Shown here one piece after another: positions 7,858 to 16,615 of a stretch of DNA of 64,000 nucleotides. The first letter of the stretch is position 1. Every line of letters begins with the position of its first letter. This DNA comes from Roseovarius sp. (lineage in GTDB: Bacteria; Pseudomonadota; Alphaproteobacteria; Rhodobacterales; Rhodobacteraceae), in contig JARGOC010000014.1 of NCBI GenBank assembly GCA_029212365.1, positions 47,871 through 111,870 on the forward strand, written 5' to 3'. The notes below the pieces were generated by a model. That model was not told the DNA's origin and made no database searches. It was given only the letters and a program-made list of their open reading frames with translations. Made by a program: the position numbers and the translations under genes.

Positions 7858-9513
7858 TCAGCGAGAAAACTTCTTATGTTTCAAGCGCTTCGGTTCCAGG
7901 GCATCTGCACCCAACCGGCGTTTCTTGTCTTCTTCATAGTCCTCAAAATTTCCTTCAAACCACTCAACATGCGCCTCGCCTTCAAAGGCCAGAATATGTG
8001 TACAGATACGATCGAGGAAGAAACGGTCGTGGCTGATCACCACAGCGCAGCCAGCAAAATCCACCAGTGCATCTTCCAGCGCTCGCAGCGTTTCCACATC
8101 CAGATCGTTGGTCGGCTCATCGAGCAGCAGCACATTGCCGCCTTCTTTCAACAACCGCGCCATATGCACCCGATTGCGCTCCCCGCCAGACAGCAGGTTC
8201 ATCTTCTTTTGCTGATCGCCGCCTTTAAAATTAAACGCCGAGCAATAGGCGCGGCTGTTCATGCTGGCATCCCCCAGCTGAATAATCTCGGCCCCGCCGG
8301 TGATCGCCTCCCAAACGGTATCGCCATCTTTCAAATCGTCGCGTGACTGATCCACATAGCTCAGCTGCACCGTGTCGCCATAAGACACCTCGCCGGCATC
8401 GGGTTTTTCCTGACCTGTCAGCATCTTAAAGAGCGTTGATTTCCCCGCCCCGTTCGGCCCGATGACGCCTACAATCCCACCGGGTGGCAGTGAAAATGTC
8501 AGGTCTTCGACCAACAGTTTGTCGCCCATGGCCTTTTTCAGCCCTTCGACTTCAATCACCTTGGACCCCAATCGCGGTCCATTTGGAATGACGATCTGCG
8601 CGCGGCCAATCTTTTCGCGCTCGGATTGGTTCGCCAGATCATTATAGGCGTTGATTCGCGCCTTTTGCTTGGCTTGCCGGGCTTTTTGGCCCTGACGCAT
8701 CCATTCCAGCTCTCGCTCAAGCGTTTTTTGTTTGGACTTGTCCTCTTTCGCTTCATGCGCCAGGCGTTTTGCCTTTTGCTCCAGCCAGGCAGAGTAGTTC
8801 CCTTCATAGGGAATGCCGCGCCCTCGGTCCAATTCCAAAATCCACCCCGTGATATCATCCAGGAAATACCGATCATGGGTGACGATCAAAATTGTCCCTT
8901 TGTAATCAATGAGATGTTGTTGAAGCCAAGCAATGGTCTCTGCATCCAGGTGGTTGGTCGGCTCATCCAAAAGCAGCATGTCAGGCGCTTCCAACAGCAG
9001 CTTGCACAGGGCAACACGGCGCGCTTCCCCTCCAGACAGGGATGCCACATTCGCATCATCTGGCGGACAACGCAAAGCTTCCATCGCCACGTCAATCTGC
9101 GCGTCCAAATCCCACAGGTTTTGGCTGTCGATCTGGTCTTGCAGTTCAGCCATCTCATCGGCGGTTTCATCCGAATAGTTCATCGCCAATTCGTTGAACC
9201 GGTCCAGCTTGCCTTGTTTTTCGGCCACGCCCAGCATGACATTCTCGCGCACACTCAGCGCTTCGTCCAGCTTTGGCTCTTGCGGCAGATAGCCCACTTT
9301 GGCGCCTTCGGCTGACCACGCCTCGCCGGTGAAATCCGTATCCAGCCCTGCCATGATTTTCATCAGCGTCGATTTACCGGCGCCGTTCACACCGACGACA
9401 CCGATCTTCACACCGGGCAGAAAGCTCAGATGAATGTTCTCAAAACACTTCTTGCCGCCGGGATAGGTCTTTGAGACCCCTTGCATGTGATAGACGTATT
9501 GATAGGCGGCCAT
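7858..9513 (-). CDS. ettA: Energy-dependent translational throttle protein EttA (ABC-F)
   Basis: The 551-residue protein has two ABC cassettes in one chain. Each has a Walker A (NGAGKST), an LSGGE signature and a Walker B with DEPTN. A charged linker between them (LEWMRQGQKARQAKQKAR) is the P-site tRNA-interaction motif of ABC-F factors. The C-terminus ADALEPKRLKHKKFSR is characteristic of EttA. It acts on the ribosome and gates entry into elongation according to ATP/ADP ratio. ATG at 9513 with GGAG upstream gives the family start; a further in-frame codon lies five residues upstream. The reverse transcriptase gene ends 58 bp upstream on the same strand, so they may be co-transcribed. Confidence 0.93.
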   Translation of the reverse strand: MAAYQYVYHMQGVSKTYPGGKKCFENIHLSFLPGVKIGVVGVNGAGKSTLMKIMAGLDTDFTGEAWSAEGAKVGYLPQEPKLDEALSVRENVMLGVAEKQGKLDRFNELAMNYSDETADEMAELQDQIDSQNLWDLDAQIDVAMEALRCPPDDANVASLSGGEARRVALCKLLLEAPDMLLLDEPTNHLDAETIAWLQQHLIDYKGTILIVTHDRYFLDDITGWILELDRGRGIPYEGNYSAWLEQKAKRLAHEAKEDKSKQKTLERELEWMRQGQKARQAKQKARINAYNDLANQSEREKIGRAQIVIPNGPRLGSKVIEVEGLKKAMGDKLLVEDLTFSLPPGGIVGVIGPNGAGKSTLFKMLTGQEKPDAGEVSYGDTVQLSYVDQSRDDLKDGDTVWEAITGGAEIIQLGDASMNSRAYCSAFNFKGGDQQKKMNLLSGGERNRVHMARLLKEGGNVLLLDEPTNDLDVETLRALEDALVDFAGCAVVISHDRFFLDRICTHILAFEGEAHVEWFEGNFEDYEEDKKRRLGADALEPKRLKHKKFSR

Positions 9514-9571
9514 GGCTAAGCTCCTCAAAACCTGTTGCAGACCAGATAGCCAAGAGTGCAGGCAAGAGCAA

Positions 9572-10879
9572 TCATTCAGATCGCTTCAACGTATCTGCCA
9601 ACCGATTGCGCAAGCGGGAGCCTTTGACCGGGTTGATTTGTTCCAGCCAGGCAATGCGCCCCTCCAGATGTCCAACGAAACGTGCATCGTTCCGGCGCGG
9701 GTCATTGCGGCTACCCAGATGATGGATTGTGGCCTTCAACAGGTCATACTCAGGCCGCGGAAGGTTCAGGTGTTGGTTGACGACAACACCCGTCACGACT
9801 TGCCGGGCAGTGTTGGGTTGGCTTCGGGTTTTGCTCGGGTTGAGGCGAAAGCCGCAGTGCCGCACGATTTCGGGCACAGCATTCAGCAACGTTTGTGCAA
9901 TGTGCCGATCGCCAGAGAAGGTCAGATCATCGGCGTAGCGTGTGTAATTGGCGTCCAATCGCCGGGCCAGTCCCGCCATGCGCACATCCAGCCCATATGC
10001 CCCGAGATTGGCGAGCGCAGGTGACGTGGGTGCCCCCTGAGGCAGATGGCGATTAGAGAGGTGGTTAGCGGCGGCCAGATCAGGGGTGTTCAGCATCTCG
10101 CGCGGGGTGATTGCTGTGCAAAGCCCGGTAAGGTGGCGCGCCACCGTGGCCGCGTATCCCATCCGCCGAAACAGCGCATAGACCCGGTGCTGTCCAACAG
10201 ATGGAAAAAATGCCGACAAATCAAAGCACACCACCATCGCCTCTCCCGCGTGGCGCGCGGCGGACATGGGTGCGGATTTGCCCAGACAAAATCCAAAAGC
10301 GGCCTCATGTGGTGGCGCAAGGTTCAGCATGTCGTGCAGGATGCGCCGTTGCAGGCGTTTCAGCAGTGGCTTGGGGTCTTCCAGCAGGCGAAGTTGGCCA
10401 TCCGACTTGCGCTGTAGGTACTGGCGGTAGTGTGATCCGAATGGACCGGGAGTGCGCGCCGAAAGGCCACGGCAATCGGAAAATCGTGTCAGATCTTCGG
10501 GTGTCAATGCCAGCCAATCGGCCAGATCATGTGGCGTGTGCAAGGCAGGCAAACCGCAATCAGCCATTGCAGATACAGGGCGAAAGCGGGGAGGGTCGCT
10601 TGGAAATGCGGCGTGAACACCGGTGCGTTTGGCATAGGCGCGCACCGGGGCAGCGACAGGCGCAGATTTTAGATACTGTGCAATGCGCTGTGCATCAGGG
10701 GCGACACTGGCGGGAAACGCGGCAAGCAGATCCACAGCAAGTGCGGGCACGGTTCTCGTGAGTCCTGCGGGCAGGCGTTGCTGTAAATGCGCTTGTAATG
10801 CCTGGGCTGTCCAATCCTGTTGTGCCAGCCCGGTGGCCAGTGGTTTCAACACCTGATTTGTAACGGATTTGGATGTCAT
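9572..10879 (-). CDS. Retron-type reverse transcriptase with N-terminal extension
   Basis: The 435-residue protein has a complete RT core at about residues 150-425: RLLEDPK and FGFCLGKSA (the retron form of motif 1/2), catalytic Asp220 in CFDLSAFFPSV, QGAPTSP at 281-287, YADD at 315-318, GFRLNPSKT, and VTG at 362-364, the thumb motif retron RTs use to recognise their RNA. Residues 1-125 form an extension without a recognised domain. From memory, both this layout and the C-terminal block (LEQINPVKG) resemble the myxobacterial Mx162/Mx65 retron RTs. ATG at 10879 lies four bases after the a2 repeat of the ncRNA; an in-frame TTG at 10900 is less likely. It should convert the adjacent RNA into branched RNA-DNA (msDNA). 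Confidence 0.9.
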   Translation of the reverse strand: MTSKSVTNQVLKPLATGLAQQDWTAQALQAHLQQRLPAGLTRTVPALAVDLLAAFPASVAPDAQRIAQYLKSAPVAAPVRAYAKRTGVHAAFPSDPPRFRPVSAMADCGLPALHTPHDLADWLALTPEDLTRFSDCRGLSARTPGPFGSHYRQYLQRKSDGQLRLLEDPKPLLKRLQRRILHDMLNLAPPHEAAFGFCLGKSAPMSAARHAGEAMVVCFDLSAFFPSVGQHRVYALFRRMGYAATVARHLTGLCTAITPREMLNTPDLAAANHLSNRHLPQGAPTSPALANLGAYGLDVRMAGLARRLDANYTRYADDLTFSGDRHIAQTLLNAVPEIVRHCGFRLNPSKTRSQPNTARQVVTGVVVNQHLNLPRPEYDLLKATIHHLGSRNDPRRNDARFVGHLEGRIAWLEQINPVKGSRLRNRLADTLKRSE

Positions 10880-10883
10880 GGAT

Positions 10884-11034
10884 ACAGAAACGGGTCCCAA
10901 CCTGTCTTGTCCTGCACGACCAGGCCTGGGTAAAGCCCAGTCTCGGTCGTGCGTCGAATGTCACGTCTAAGAAGGGTCAGACGGGGAAGCCCCGCCCCTC
11001 CGGATTGCTCCGGTGTCTTGAAACCCGTTTCTGT
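10884..11034 (-). ncRNA. Candidate retron msr-msd RNA
   Basis: A perfect 12-bp inverted repeat (ACCCGTTTCTGT at 11023-11034 and ACAGAAACGGGT at 10884-10895) encloses 127 bp, as expected of retron a1/a2. Within it, in minus-strand order, are a hairpin CGGGG/CCCCG (10982-10994), a competing CGTCT/AGACG stem (10964-10983), and a large stem-loop with an 8-bp outer stem GCACGACC/GGTCGTGC (10914-10921, 10945-10952) and inner stem CTGGG/CCCAG. The last suits the msd part. The first G after a1, at 11017, is a candidate branch point. It ends four bases before the RT start codon. Boundaries and msDNA length are inferred. Confidence 0.8.
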
Positions 11035-11042
11035 TGCAGAGC

Positions 11043-11071
11043 AATAAATCACTGTCCAGACGGACAGGCAA
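11043..11071 (-). promoter_or_regulatory. Putative promoter of the retron
   Basis: On the minus strand TTGCCT (11066-11071) and TTTATT (11043-11048) are spaced by 17 bp, fitting a weak sigma-70-type promoter. The expected start of transcription falls within a few bases of 11035, the beginning of the a1 repeat. The spacer holds a short palindrome (GTCC/GGAC). Confidence 0.45.
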
Positions 11072-11082
11072 GGCGGCTTTGG

Positions 11083-12933
11083 CTAACGCCGCATTCTTCT
11101 CACATTATTGGTGTCAGGGGGGGCTTGCGAGGAACTGCCGAACTGCATTTGTGAGTGCGGCTCTGAGTTGACCTCCATCCACTCAATTGTATCGGCCACC
11201 GGCATTGGCCGGGCCAAGCCATACCCTTGAATCAGCGGGCACTGCGCGCGGCGTAAAATCTCTAGCTGGCCTTGGGTTTCGACACCTTCAGCGACCACTT
11301 TCATGTTCAACAGCATTCCCAACCGTATGATCGAGCGGATTATGATGCGGTTGCGCGGATCATTTTCCAGCCGTGCAATCATCGAGCGATCAAGTTTGAT
11401 CGCATCAATGTCAAACGCCGACATATGTGCCAATCCGGCATAGCCAGTGCCAAAATCATCCAGAGCCACGCGCACGCCCAGCCGTTTCAGCCGGTCAATC
11501 GCGGTGACCACATCAAGCGTGCTGTCATCCAGAATGGTGGTTTCCAAAATCTCGACACAGATACTGCTGGGCGGAATGCCGCGTGATTGCAGCCCCCAAT
11601 CCAACAGGCCGGGATAATTAACATCCGCCAAAATGGAGCTGGACACATTGATAGACATGCAATGCTGAGGAAGGCCCGACGTGCGCAATCTGACCAAAGC
11701 ATCCAGCGCAAGATTCATTGAGATGTAGTCAATTTCGGTCAGCAACCCGTTCTTTTCAGCAGAAATCAGAAACTCACCGGGGGCCAAAATGCCACGTTCA
11801 GGGTGGTTCCAGCGCAGCAGGGCTTCGCAACCGGTGATCCTGTTCAAACCCAAATGCAATTGCGGTTGTAGATAAACTTCGAACTGGTTTTCCGCGACGG
11901 CTGTTTTTAGATCGCGGGCCAATTGTTGTTCGACATTTTGTTTGTGCCCCAAACTCTCGGTATATAGCACCACCTGATTGCGGCCCTCATCCTTGGCGGC
12001 ATACAGCGCCTGATCTGCCATTTGAATAAGGGCTTCCCCGGTGGTGCCGGGGGTTGTCGGAATGCTGGCACCAATCGAGGTGCCCACCCGGATCACCTGA
12101 GAGGCCCATGTCAATGGAACCTCAATCGCTTGGCGCACCTGTTCGGCACGCTCCATCAGTTTGCGCTGTGTCACAGCCCCCAGGCAGACCAACAGAAATT
12201 CATCGCCACCGGTGCGGCACACCAGGTTGTCCGGTTTGCAATTGGCCTGCAATGCTGCGGCCACATGGCACAAGGCGGCATCACCGGCTGCATGTCCATG
12301 CGTATCATTGATGTCTTTGAACTTGTCGACATCAATCTGTAACATCCCGATATTGCGAGATTTTATGAGTGCGGTAACCCTTTCAGATTGCAGGAACGCC
12401 GTCAGCCTCTTGCGGTTGGCCAGCCCCGTCAGATCGTCATGAAACGCCGCATGTTCCAGATCCACCCGAGCTTGATGCAATGTGGCTTGTGTGTTCACCT
12501 GTTCGGTCACATCTCGGCAGGTGACGATGACCTTCTTTTCATGATCGGGCGGTCCCATGTCGATCACGGCAAAGCTCTGCTGGTTCCAAAACCGGCTCCC
12601 ATCGCGGCGCATGTTCTCAGATATTTCAAGGTTTTGAAAAATTGAACGGTCTGGCTCATACCGAAAACGTGCGATTTGTTCAGGTGATTTCCGGATCTCA
12701 GGCGGAATCGCAAACTCAATGGGATTGCGCCCGCGCACTTCCTCCAAAGTCCAGCCATACATATCTGCGCAAGCTGGATTCATCCATTCGATGCGAGCAT
12801 TAATGTCCTGAACGACGACCCCGTCGCGCATCCGGCCCAATATCCTGCCAAACGCGAGATCGCGGTTTTGATCTTTGTTCAGGCAGGGGTCTTCCTGCTG
12901 CTGTGCCACCGGTATGTCCGTCTTGCGTGTCAA
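11083..12933 (-). CDS. PAS-GGDEF-EAL cyclic-di-GMP signalling protein
   Basis: The 616-residue protein has a PAS sensor at about 30-145, a GGDEF domain with intact GGDEF at 242-246, and an EAL domain with intact EAL at 370-372 plus DDFGTGY and EGVET further on. It could therefore both make and break cyclic-di-GMP. I see no RxxD product-inhibition site at the usual position before GGDEF. It has no membrane segment, so it acts in the cytosol, probably on motility or attachment. The frame begins with TTG at 12933, preceded by GAGGC; the true start could be a little downstream. It ends 48 bp before the retron RNA. Confidence 0.88.
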   Translation of the reverse strand: MTRKTDIPVAQQQEDPCLNKDQNRDLAFGRILGRMRDGVVVQDINARIEWMNPACADMYGWTLEEVRGRNPIEFAIPPEIRKSPEQIARFRYEPDRSIFQNLEISENMRRDGSRFWNQQSFAVIDMGPPDHEKKVIVTCRDVTEQVNTQATLHQARVDLEHAAFHDDLTGLANRKRLTAFLQSERVTALIKSRNIGMLQIDVDKFKDINDTHGHAAGDAALCHVAAALQANCKPDNLVCRTGGDEFLLVCLGAVTQRKLMERAEQVRQAIEVPLTWASQVIRVGTSIGASIPTTPGTTGEALIQMADQALYAAKDEGRNQVVLYTESLGHKQNVEQQLARDLKTAVAENQFEVYLQPQLHLGLNRITGCEALLRWNHPERGILAPGEFLISAEKNGLLTEIDYISMNLALDALVRLRTSGLPQHCMSINVSSSILADVNYPGLLDWGLQSRGIPPSSICVEILETTILDDSTLDVVTAIDRLKRLGVRVALDDFGTGYAGLAHMSAFDIDAIKLDRSMIARLENDPRNRIIIRSIIRLGMLLNMKVVAEGVETQGQLEILRRAQCPLIQGYGLARPMPVADTIEWMEVNSEPHSQMQFGSSSQAPPDTNNVRRMRR

Positions 12934-13053
12934 TTTTTGGCTGCCTCGTGCATGAAGTCCGGGTTTAGCTATGCGGTCAGAGCCTTAAAATGGAGTGGTC
13001 TTCCCCACGTATTCTGTCTAAAAATCAGTTCAAATTTGCGAGGATCAACACCC

Positions 13054-13671
13054 ATGCCGCACTATGAGCTGCCCAATATGCGGCCCGGGCAATCCGTGGG
13101 CTTGCTTGGGGGGTCGTTTGACCCGCCCCATGCCGGGCATCTGCATATCAGCCGCGAGGCGCTCAAGCGGTTTAACCTTGATCAGCTGTGGTGGCTGGTC
13201 AGCCCCGGTAACCCCTTAAAAACCCGCGGGCCTGCGCCGATAAAGCGTCGTATGCAGGCGGCCCGTGCCATGGTGGATCATCCGCGCATCGCCGTCAGCG
13301 ATTTTGAGGCGCAAGCCGGCACGCGCTATACGGCGCAGACCATTGAGGCATTACAAAACGCGGCCCCCAAGCTGAATTTTGTGTGGCTGATGGGGGCGGA
13401 TAATCTGGCACAATTTCATCTGTGGCAAGATTGGCAACAGATCATGAACCGCGTGCCCGTAGGCATCATGGCGCGCCCCGGCAAGCGCACACAGGCGCGC
13501 ACCTCCAAAGCAGCGCGGATTTATGCGGATGCCCGCCTGCCGGGCCGGATGAGCCAACTCTTGCCGCAATGTCAGGCCCCTGCGTGGTGTTTCATCAACT
13601 TGCCGATGCGGGCAATATCTTCAACCACGCTGCGTCAAAACGGCGCTTGGCCTGCGCAGGTCAAAAAGTGA
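13054..13671 (+). CDS. nadD: Nicotinate-nucleotide adenylyltransferase NadD
   Basis: The 205-residue protein has the nucleotidyltransferase motif GGSFDPPHAGHL near residues 15-26 and the C-terminal ISSTTLR motif. It transfers AMP from ATP to nicotinate mononucleotide in NAD synthesis. ATG at 13054 was chosen from an upstream AGGA and family length; ATG at 13078, closer to the motif, is an alternative. A longer frame reaching back to 12868 overlaps the opposite-strand signalling gene and is not used. It lies about 60 bp upstream of dacB and probably shares its transcript. Confidence 0.9.
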   Translation: MPHYELPNMRPGQSVGLLGGSFDPPHAGHLHISREALKRFNLDQLWWLVSPGNPLKTRGPAPIKRRMQAARAMVDHPRIAVSDFEAQAGTRYTAQTIEALQNAAPKLNFVWLMGADNLAQFHLWQDWQQIMNRVPVGIMARPGKRTQARTSKAARIYADARLPGRMSQLLPQCQAPAWCFINLPMRAISSTTLRQNGAWPAQVKK

Positions 13672-13730
13672 ACGCCACATTGGCGAGAATTGGATTGTCA
13701 GTCGCGCAAAGCTGGAGTTAACTCAGTATT

Positions 13731-15245
13731 ATGAAGACCCTATTTTCAAGACGCATATTTATCGCAAGCCTACTTTCTGGCACGGCCACAAATCTTTGGG
13801 CAGATGCCCCGAAAACCTCTTTGCGCCCGGTGGCACGCTCATCGGCCAAGGCAGCCGCAGCCAAAGCCACAGCGAAACCACGCGCCACCGGTGCCAAGAC
13901 GCTGATCGAGCAATCGCAATTGGGCGGACGTGTGGCCTTTTCCGTGGTGGATGTGAAATCCGGCCTTGTGCTGGAGGAGAGCGAAGCCAAGGCAGGCCAG
14001 CCCCCCGCCAGTGTCGCCAAAGCGGTGACAGCCCTTTATGCGCTGAACAAACTGGGGGCATCGCATCGCTTTAAGACCCGGTTGATCGCAGGGGCGGCGG
14101 TTAAAAATGGGGTGATCAAAGGGGATATCTATCTGGCGGGCAGTGGTGATCCGACCTTAGACACTGACGCGCTGGCGGGCCTTGCGCGCAAACTCAAAGC
14201 CGCTGGCGTACGTGAAGTGCGCGGCAACCTGCGCCCTTATGGCGGTGCGCTGCCCTCGATCAGCGAAATTGATAGCTCCCAGCCTGATCATGTGGCCTAT
14301 AATCCCTCGGTCTCGGGGCTGAACCTTAATTTCAACCGGGTGCATTTTGAATGGAAACGCACCGGCAATGGTTACACCACCACGATGGATGCGCGCTCGG
14401 GCAAGTATCGCCCCGAAGTGCGCGTGTCACGGATAAAAGTCGCCCCGCGTGAGGTGCCGGTATACACCTACAAAGACAAAGGCAGCTATGACGACTGGAG
14501 TGTGGCACGCAAAGCGCTGGGCAAAGGCGGGTCACGCTGGTTGCCAGTGCGCAAACCCGAGGCCTATGCCGCCGAAGTGTTCGCCACCTTCGCCCGCTCA
14601 CATGGCATTGCGCTGAAGCCCGGTAAACCAGTGAACAAACTGCCCAAAGGCGGGTCCGTTCTGGCGACGCATCAATCAGCGCAGCTGCGCGATATTCTGC
14701 GTGATATGTTGAAATATTCTAACAACATGACCGCCGAGGCCGTTGGCATGTCCGCCACCGCAGCCGCCAAAGGGCAGGGGGGGACGCTGCGCCGCTCAGC
14801 GCAAGCCATGAGCCAATGGGCCAACGGGGCGTTGGGCATGAGTGGCGCCAAATTTGTCGATCATTCGGGGTTGGGATCGGCCTCGCGGGTCAGTGCCGCC
14901 TCTATGGTGCGGGCCTTGGCCAAGGTGCATCGCAATGGGGCGCTCAAGCCGATCCTGAAACCCATCGCGCTGCGCCATGAGAACGGTAAGGTCAACAAGG
15001 GCCACCCGATCAAGGTGAAGGCCAAGACCGGCACGCTGTATTTCGTCAGCTCGTTGGCGGGTTACATGACAGCCCCTGACGGTACGGAACTGGCTTTTGC
15101 GATCTTTGCCTCAAATGATACCAAGCGCGGCAAGATTAACCGCAAAACGGGCCAACGCCCCGCCGGGTCCGGCACTTGGAACAAACGCGCCAAGAAACTG
15201 CAGCAAAAGCTGATTGAGCGTTGGGGCACGGTTTACGGCAGCTAA
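13731..15245 (+). CDS. dacB: D-alanyl-D-alanine carboxypeptidase/endopeptidase (PBP4, DacB)
   Basis: The 504-residue precursor has a signal peptide and the three penicillin-binding motifs of family S13: SVAK at 94-97, SNN in the middle of the protein and KTG in KAKTGTL near the C-terminus. These enzymes trim or cut peptidoglycan crosslinks in the periplasm. Length matches PBP4 proteins with the inserted middle domains. An alanine/lysine-rich low-complexity stretch at about 35-55 separates the signal from the catalytic core. It follows nadD by 59 bp. Confidence 0.9.
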   Translation: MKTLFSRRIFIASLLSGTATNLWADAPKTSLRPVARSSAKAAAAKATAKPRATGAKTLIEQSQLGGRVAFSVVDVKSGLVLEESEAKAGQPPASVAKAVTALYALNKLGASHRFKTRLIAGAAVKNGVIKGDIYLAGSGDPTLDTDALAGLARKLKAAGVREVRGNLRPYGGALPSISEIDSSQPDHVAYNPSVSGLNLNFNRVHFEWKRTGNGYTTTMDARSGKYRPEVRVSRIKVAPREVPVYTYKDKGSYDDWSVARKALGKGGSRWLPVRKPEAYAAEVFATFARSHGIALKPGKPVNKLPKGGSVLATHQSAQLRDILRDMLKYSNNMTAEAVGMSATAAAKGQGGTLRRSAQAMSQWANGALGMSGAKFVDHSGLGSASRVSAASMVRALAKVHRNGALKPILKPIALRHENGKVNKGHPIKVKAKTGTLYFVSSLAGYMTAPDGTELAFAIFASNDTKRGKINRKTGQRPAGSGTWNKRAKKLQQKLIERWGTVYGS

Positions 15246-15619
15246 ATGAGCAGCGTCGCGCGTTAGTGGCGCGCGGGGTTGTGCAGATCATAGGCATCAG
15301 AGCCAATGATGGCCGCCCTGATAAATGCCACGCAGATGCCACGAAACTCCGTGGAGCAATAGGTGGGGGATAGGGGCATTGCCCTGCCGCCCGGCCAGCC
15401 GTCACCAGTGCTTTTTGACCGGATAGCTTGGACCATGGTTTGGCAAATGAGATGCAAGATGATCTGACCTGCCAATCCTGACCTGCCTATCGGGAAGCGG
15501 CGTACGCGCCTGTCGATCTCACGGTCGTCATTTTATTATGGGCCGAATTTCGAATACAAAGGCAACGACCTCCCTGCGTGTATTGGGACGGTCTTATATG
15601 AACATAGCCTGACAGAATT
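15246..15619 (+). other. Gene-poor intergenic stretch
   Basis: Between convergent dacB and the LysR gene I see only a GC-rich imperfect hairpin just after dacB (CGCGC/GCGCG near 15257-15273) that may help termination, and short frames without recognisable protein features. Confidence 0.4.
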
Positions 15620-16549
15620 CTAAGAAAAACTCTCAAAACTGGTCGCGATTTGCTCGGCGAATTTTGCGGCACCAACTGGCAAGGAGCGTCCGCGCAGTTG
15701 CGCCAGATGCAAAAGCCCACCGTCACTTACTCTTAGATCAATAGGTCGCACAATGGTCCCGTCTGTGATGCCATGCGGCAGGCCGATCTCTATTTCAAAT
15801 CCGATGGCATCGCTGCTGGCAACGTAGTTGCGCAAAAAGATATAGCTCTCTGTTTCCACGACCGGCCGCAAAACTGTGCTCAGGCGTTTTGCTTCGAGAT
15901 CCAACAGGTTGCGCACGGCATACGGGCTTTTGGGCAGGGCAAGGGGGTAATCCAAACAATCGCTTAGCCTAAGGTTAGATTTCGTGGCCAATTCATGCGC
16001 CGCTGACATGATCGCATAGACTGGCTGGCGGGTTGTTGCGATGGTTTCAAAATTCTCCATCGCAAGCGGAGAAAACACGATAGCCAAATCTGCATCATAG
16101 GTCATAAGTGCGCGTTCCGCGGCTTCCCCGTCGGCCATATGAACCTGAAATTCAACACCGGGAAATTGCGCGCGGTAGCTTTGAATTTGCCGTGGCAGAA
16201 AAATCGGCAAGAGCGACTGGGAACAGACAATGGAGACGGTCCCGCGACGTGCGCCCTTCAAGTCCTCAATCCGGGCTTTCAGGGCCTCAATATCGGCCAT
16301 ATGGCGTCGAAAGGTGTGAACGGCGTGCTCTCCTGCAGGGTTGAGGCGCACCCCTTTTGAGTGTCGTTCAAAGAGCGCTGTGCCAAGTTCTTGCTCCAAT
16401 GATTGGATGCGCCGGTTCAGTGACGACGGGGTAATCGCCAGAATTTCTGCCGCTTGGCGCACTGAACCTGCTCGAGCGGTTGCATCAATATATTTGTAAA
16501 TCAGTAGGTTACGCATGGGTGTTGCATTTTCTGTGTAAGGTAAGGGCAT
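15620..16549 (-). CDS. LysR-family transcriptional regulator
   Basis: A 309-residue protein with an N-terminal winged helix-turn-helix (GSVRQAAEILAITPSSLNRR) followed by an effector-binding domain of the periplasmic-binding-protein fold, the normal LysR layout. It is transcribed divergently from the M20 peptidase/ABC/amidase operon with 66 bp between them and most likely controls that operon in response to its substrate. The start could be 16549 or the ATG at 16516; neither has a strong ribosome site, and the shorter form begins right at the DNA-binding helix. Confidence 0.88.
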   Translation of the reverse strand: MPLPYTENATPMRNLLIYKYIDATARAGSVRQAAEILAITPSSLNRRIQSLEQELGTALFERHSKGVRLNPAGEHAVHTFRRHMADIEALKARIEDLKGARRGTVSIVCSQSLLPIFLPRQIQSYRAQFPGVEFQVHMADGEAAERALMTYDADLAIVFSPLAMENFETIATTRQPVYAIMSAAHELATKSNLRLSDCLDYPLALPKSPYAVRNLLDLEAKRLSTVLRPVVETESYIFLRNYVASSDAIGFEIEIGLPHGITDGTIVRPIDLRVSDGGLLHLAQLRGRSLPVGAAKFAEQIATSFESFS

Positions 16550-16560
16550 TTTTAGCAGCA

Positions 16561-16597
16561 GATTGAAGCACTTCCCACTGTTAATCTTTTTTCAATC
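16561..16597. promoter_or_regulatory. Inverted repeat in the LysR/M20 divergent promoter
   Basis: GATTGAA (16561-16567) and TTCAATC (16591-16597) form a perfect 7-bp inverted repeat with a 23-bp spacer between the divergent genes, a plausible operator for the LysR protein. This is inference from position and symmetry. Confidence 0.4.
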
Positions 16598-16615
16598 ACC
16601 TTGGGGAACCGATGA

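Noticed and set aside
10873..11154. Plus-strand frame across the retron RNA
   Set aside because: It reads through the hairpins of the ncRNA in antisense and encodes nothing recognisable; the inverted-repeat structure explains the region better.
15263..15475. Possible 70-residue minus-strand gene between dacB and the LysR gene
   Set aside because: No ribosome site, signal, or recognisable sequence; mixed composition.
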